This document shows positions 38,718 to 39,186 of a DNA stretch of 39,186 nucleotides, piece by piece; the first letter of the stretch is position 1, and every line of letters begins with the position of its first letter. A model generated the notes under the pieces. That model was not told where the DNA came from. It made no database searches and worked only from the letters and a program-made list of their open reading frames with translations. The stretch comes from Oscillospiraceae bacterium. GTDB lineage: Bacteria; Bacillota; Clostridia; Oscillospirales; Ruminococcaceae. The position numbers were made by a program, and so were the translations under genes. Location of the stretch: positions 1 through 39,186 of the forward strand of contig JAITEB010000036.1 of the NCBI GenBank assembly GCA_031282245.1, given 5' to 3'.

Positions 38718-39186
38718 TCAATCGCCTTTTTTGGGGTTTGTGCGGGGCATCCTGCGGACGTCCGACCGCTTCAGGTCAGAAATTTTGTCCTCGCTGGATT
38801 GCTTGAACCTGGCCATCATGTCCTCAAAGCTCGTGGGGGACGCGCCGGCGTTCTGCCGGGGTTTCCCGTTGCTGAAGTTTCTCCCGTCAGGTTTGTGGGG
38901 AGGGCGGCGCCCGGAGGAATGCCTGGCGTTATTTGTGCCGCTGTCTTGTTCGCTCTGCGGCGCGGACGGTCTTTGCGGCTCGGAAGCGGCAACTTTCTTG
39001 ATGGAAAGGCTTATTTTCCCGTCCGCTCCGACATTCAGGATTTTTACTTTGACAACCTGGCCGACGGTCAGGTGTTCGCTGATTTCCTTCACATAGGAGG
39101 AGGCGACCTCGGAGATATGTACCATGCCAGTTTTACCCCCGCCAATATCGACGAAAGCTCCAAAATTTGTGATACCGGTCACTTTG
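38718..39186 (-). CDS. S1 RNA-binding domain protein (YabR-like), partial
   Basis: The gene runs off the right edge; 155 C-terminal residues are visible. They begin inside an S1 RNA-binding domain (KVTGITNFGAFVDIGGGKTG, MVHISEVASSYVK, VKVKILNVGADGKISLSIKK). A long low-complexity hydrophilic tail follows, rich in Ser, Arg, Asn and Pro, ending in KRSDVRRMPRTNPKKGD. Single-S1-domain proteins of this type (YabR/general stress protein 13 group) are thought to bind ribosomes or RNA. Only the first dozen or so residues should be missing. The neighbouring initiator tRNA is on the opposite strand. Confidence 0.85.
   Translation of the reverse strand, partial: KVTGITNFGAFVDIGGGKTGMVHISEVASSYVKEISEHLTVGQVVKVKILNVGADGKISLSIKKVAASEPQRPSAPQSEQDSGTNNARHSSGRRPPHKPDGRNFSNGKPRQNAGASPTSFEDMMARFKQSSEDKISDLKRSDVRRMPRTNPKKGD

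Overview
The window looks like a chromosomal segment of a spore-forming, low-to-mid GC anaerobe of the class Clostridia (Bacillota). The evidence is a SpoIIAA/SpoIIAB pair, near-consensus AGGAGG ribosome binding sites, the gene orders dprA-topA-trmFO and infC-rpmI-rplT, a non-mevalonate isoprenoid gene (ispE), a LytS/YesM-type kinase with a YesN-type regulator, and a DUF5711-like protein. No rRNA, CRISPR array, insertion sequence or intact prophage is visible. I infer no genus.

Left part (1-9,000, mostly minus strand): a 27-bp tandem repeat, then spoIIAB and spoIIAA with no sigF in the 242 bases beyond spoIIAB. Next come a small DUF805 membrane protein, an undecaprenyl-phosphate sugar transferase, a zinc-ribbon protein, ispE, and an operon joining a large old-yellow-enzyme-type oxidoreductase with both subunits of an aconitase X enzyme.

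Middle (9,190-19,230): a decayed D12-class DNA adenine methylase lies beside a four-tRNA operon (Val-Asp-Phe-Gly). It is followed by a sugar-uptake island on the plus strand: AraC-type response regulator, short histidine kinase, a catalytically dead RbsA-like ABC protein, lipoprotein binding protein, true RbsA-like ATPase, RbsC-like permease and a metallo-beta-lactamase-fold hydrolase. The first three genes overlap by ATGA junctions and look like one sensing unit for the transporter behind them. This is the best candidate for an undescribed system. A tRNA-Trp gene follows.

Right part (19,230-39,186): gapA, an unknown 134-residue protein, a galactose cluster (galK-manA-galT, minus), DUF4180, an SDR oxidoreductase, then a housekeeping run on the plus strand (TrmH-family methyltransferase, dprA, topA, trmFO, plsX, rnc). 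A divergent pair follows: an Xre repressor and a phage-type hexapeptide-repeat protein, with two matching operators between them. The window ends with DUF5711-like and proC, then rplT, rpmI and infC (with an AUU start and a structured leader), an initiator tRNA-Met, and a truncated S1-domain protein.
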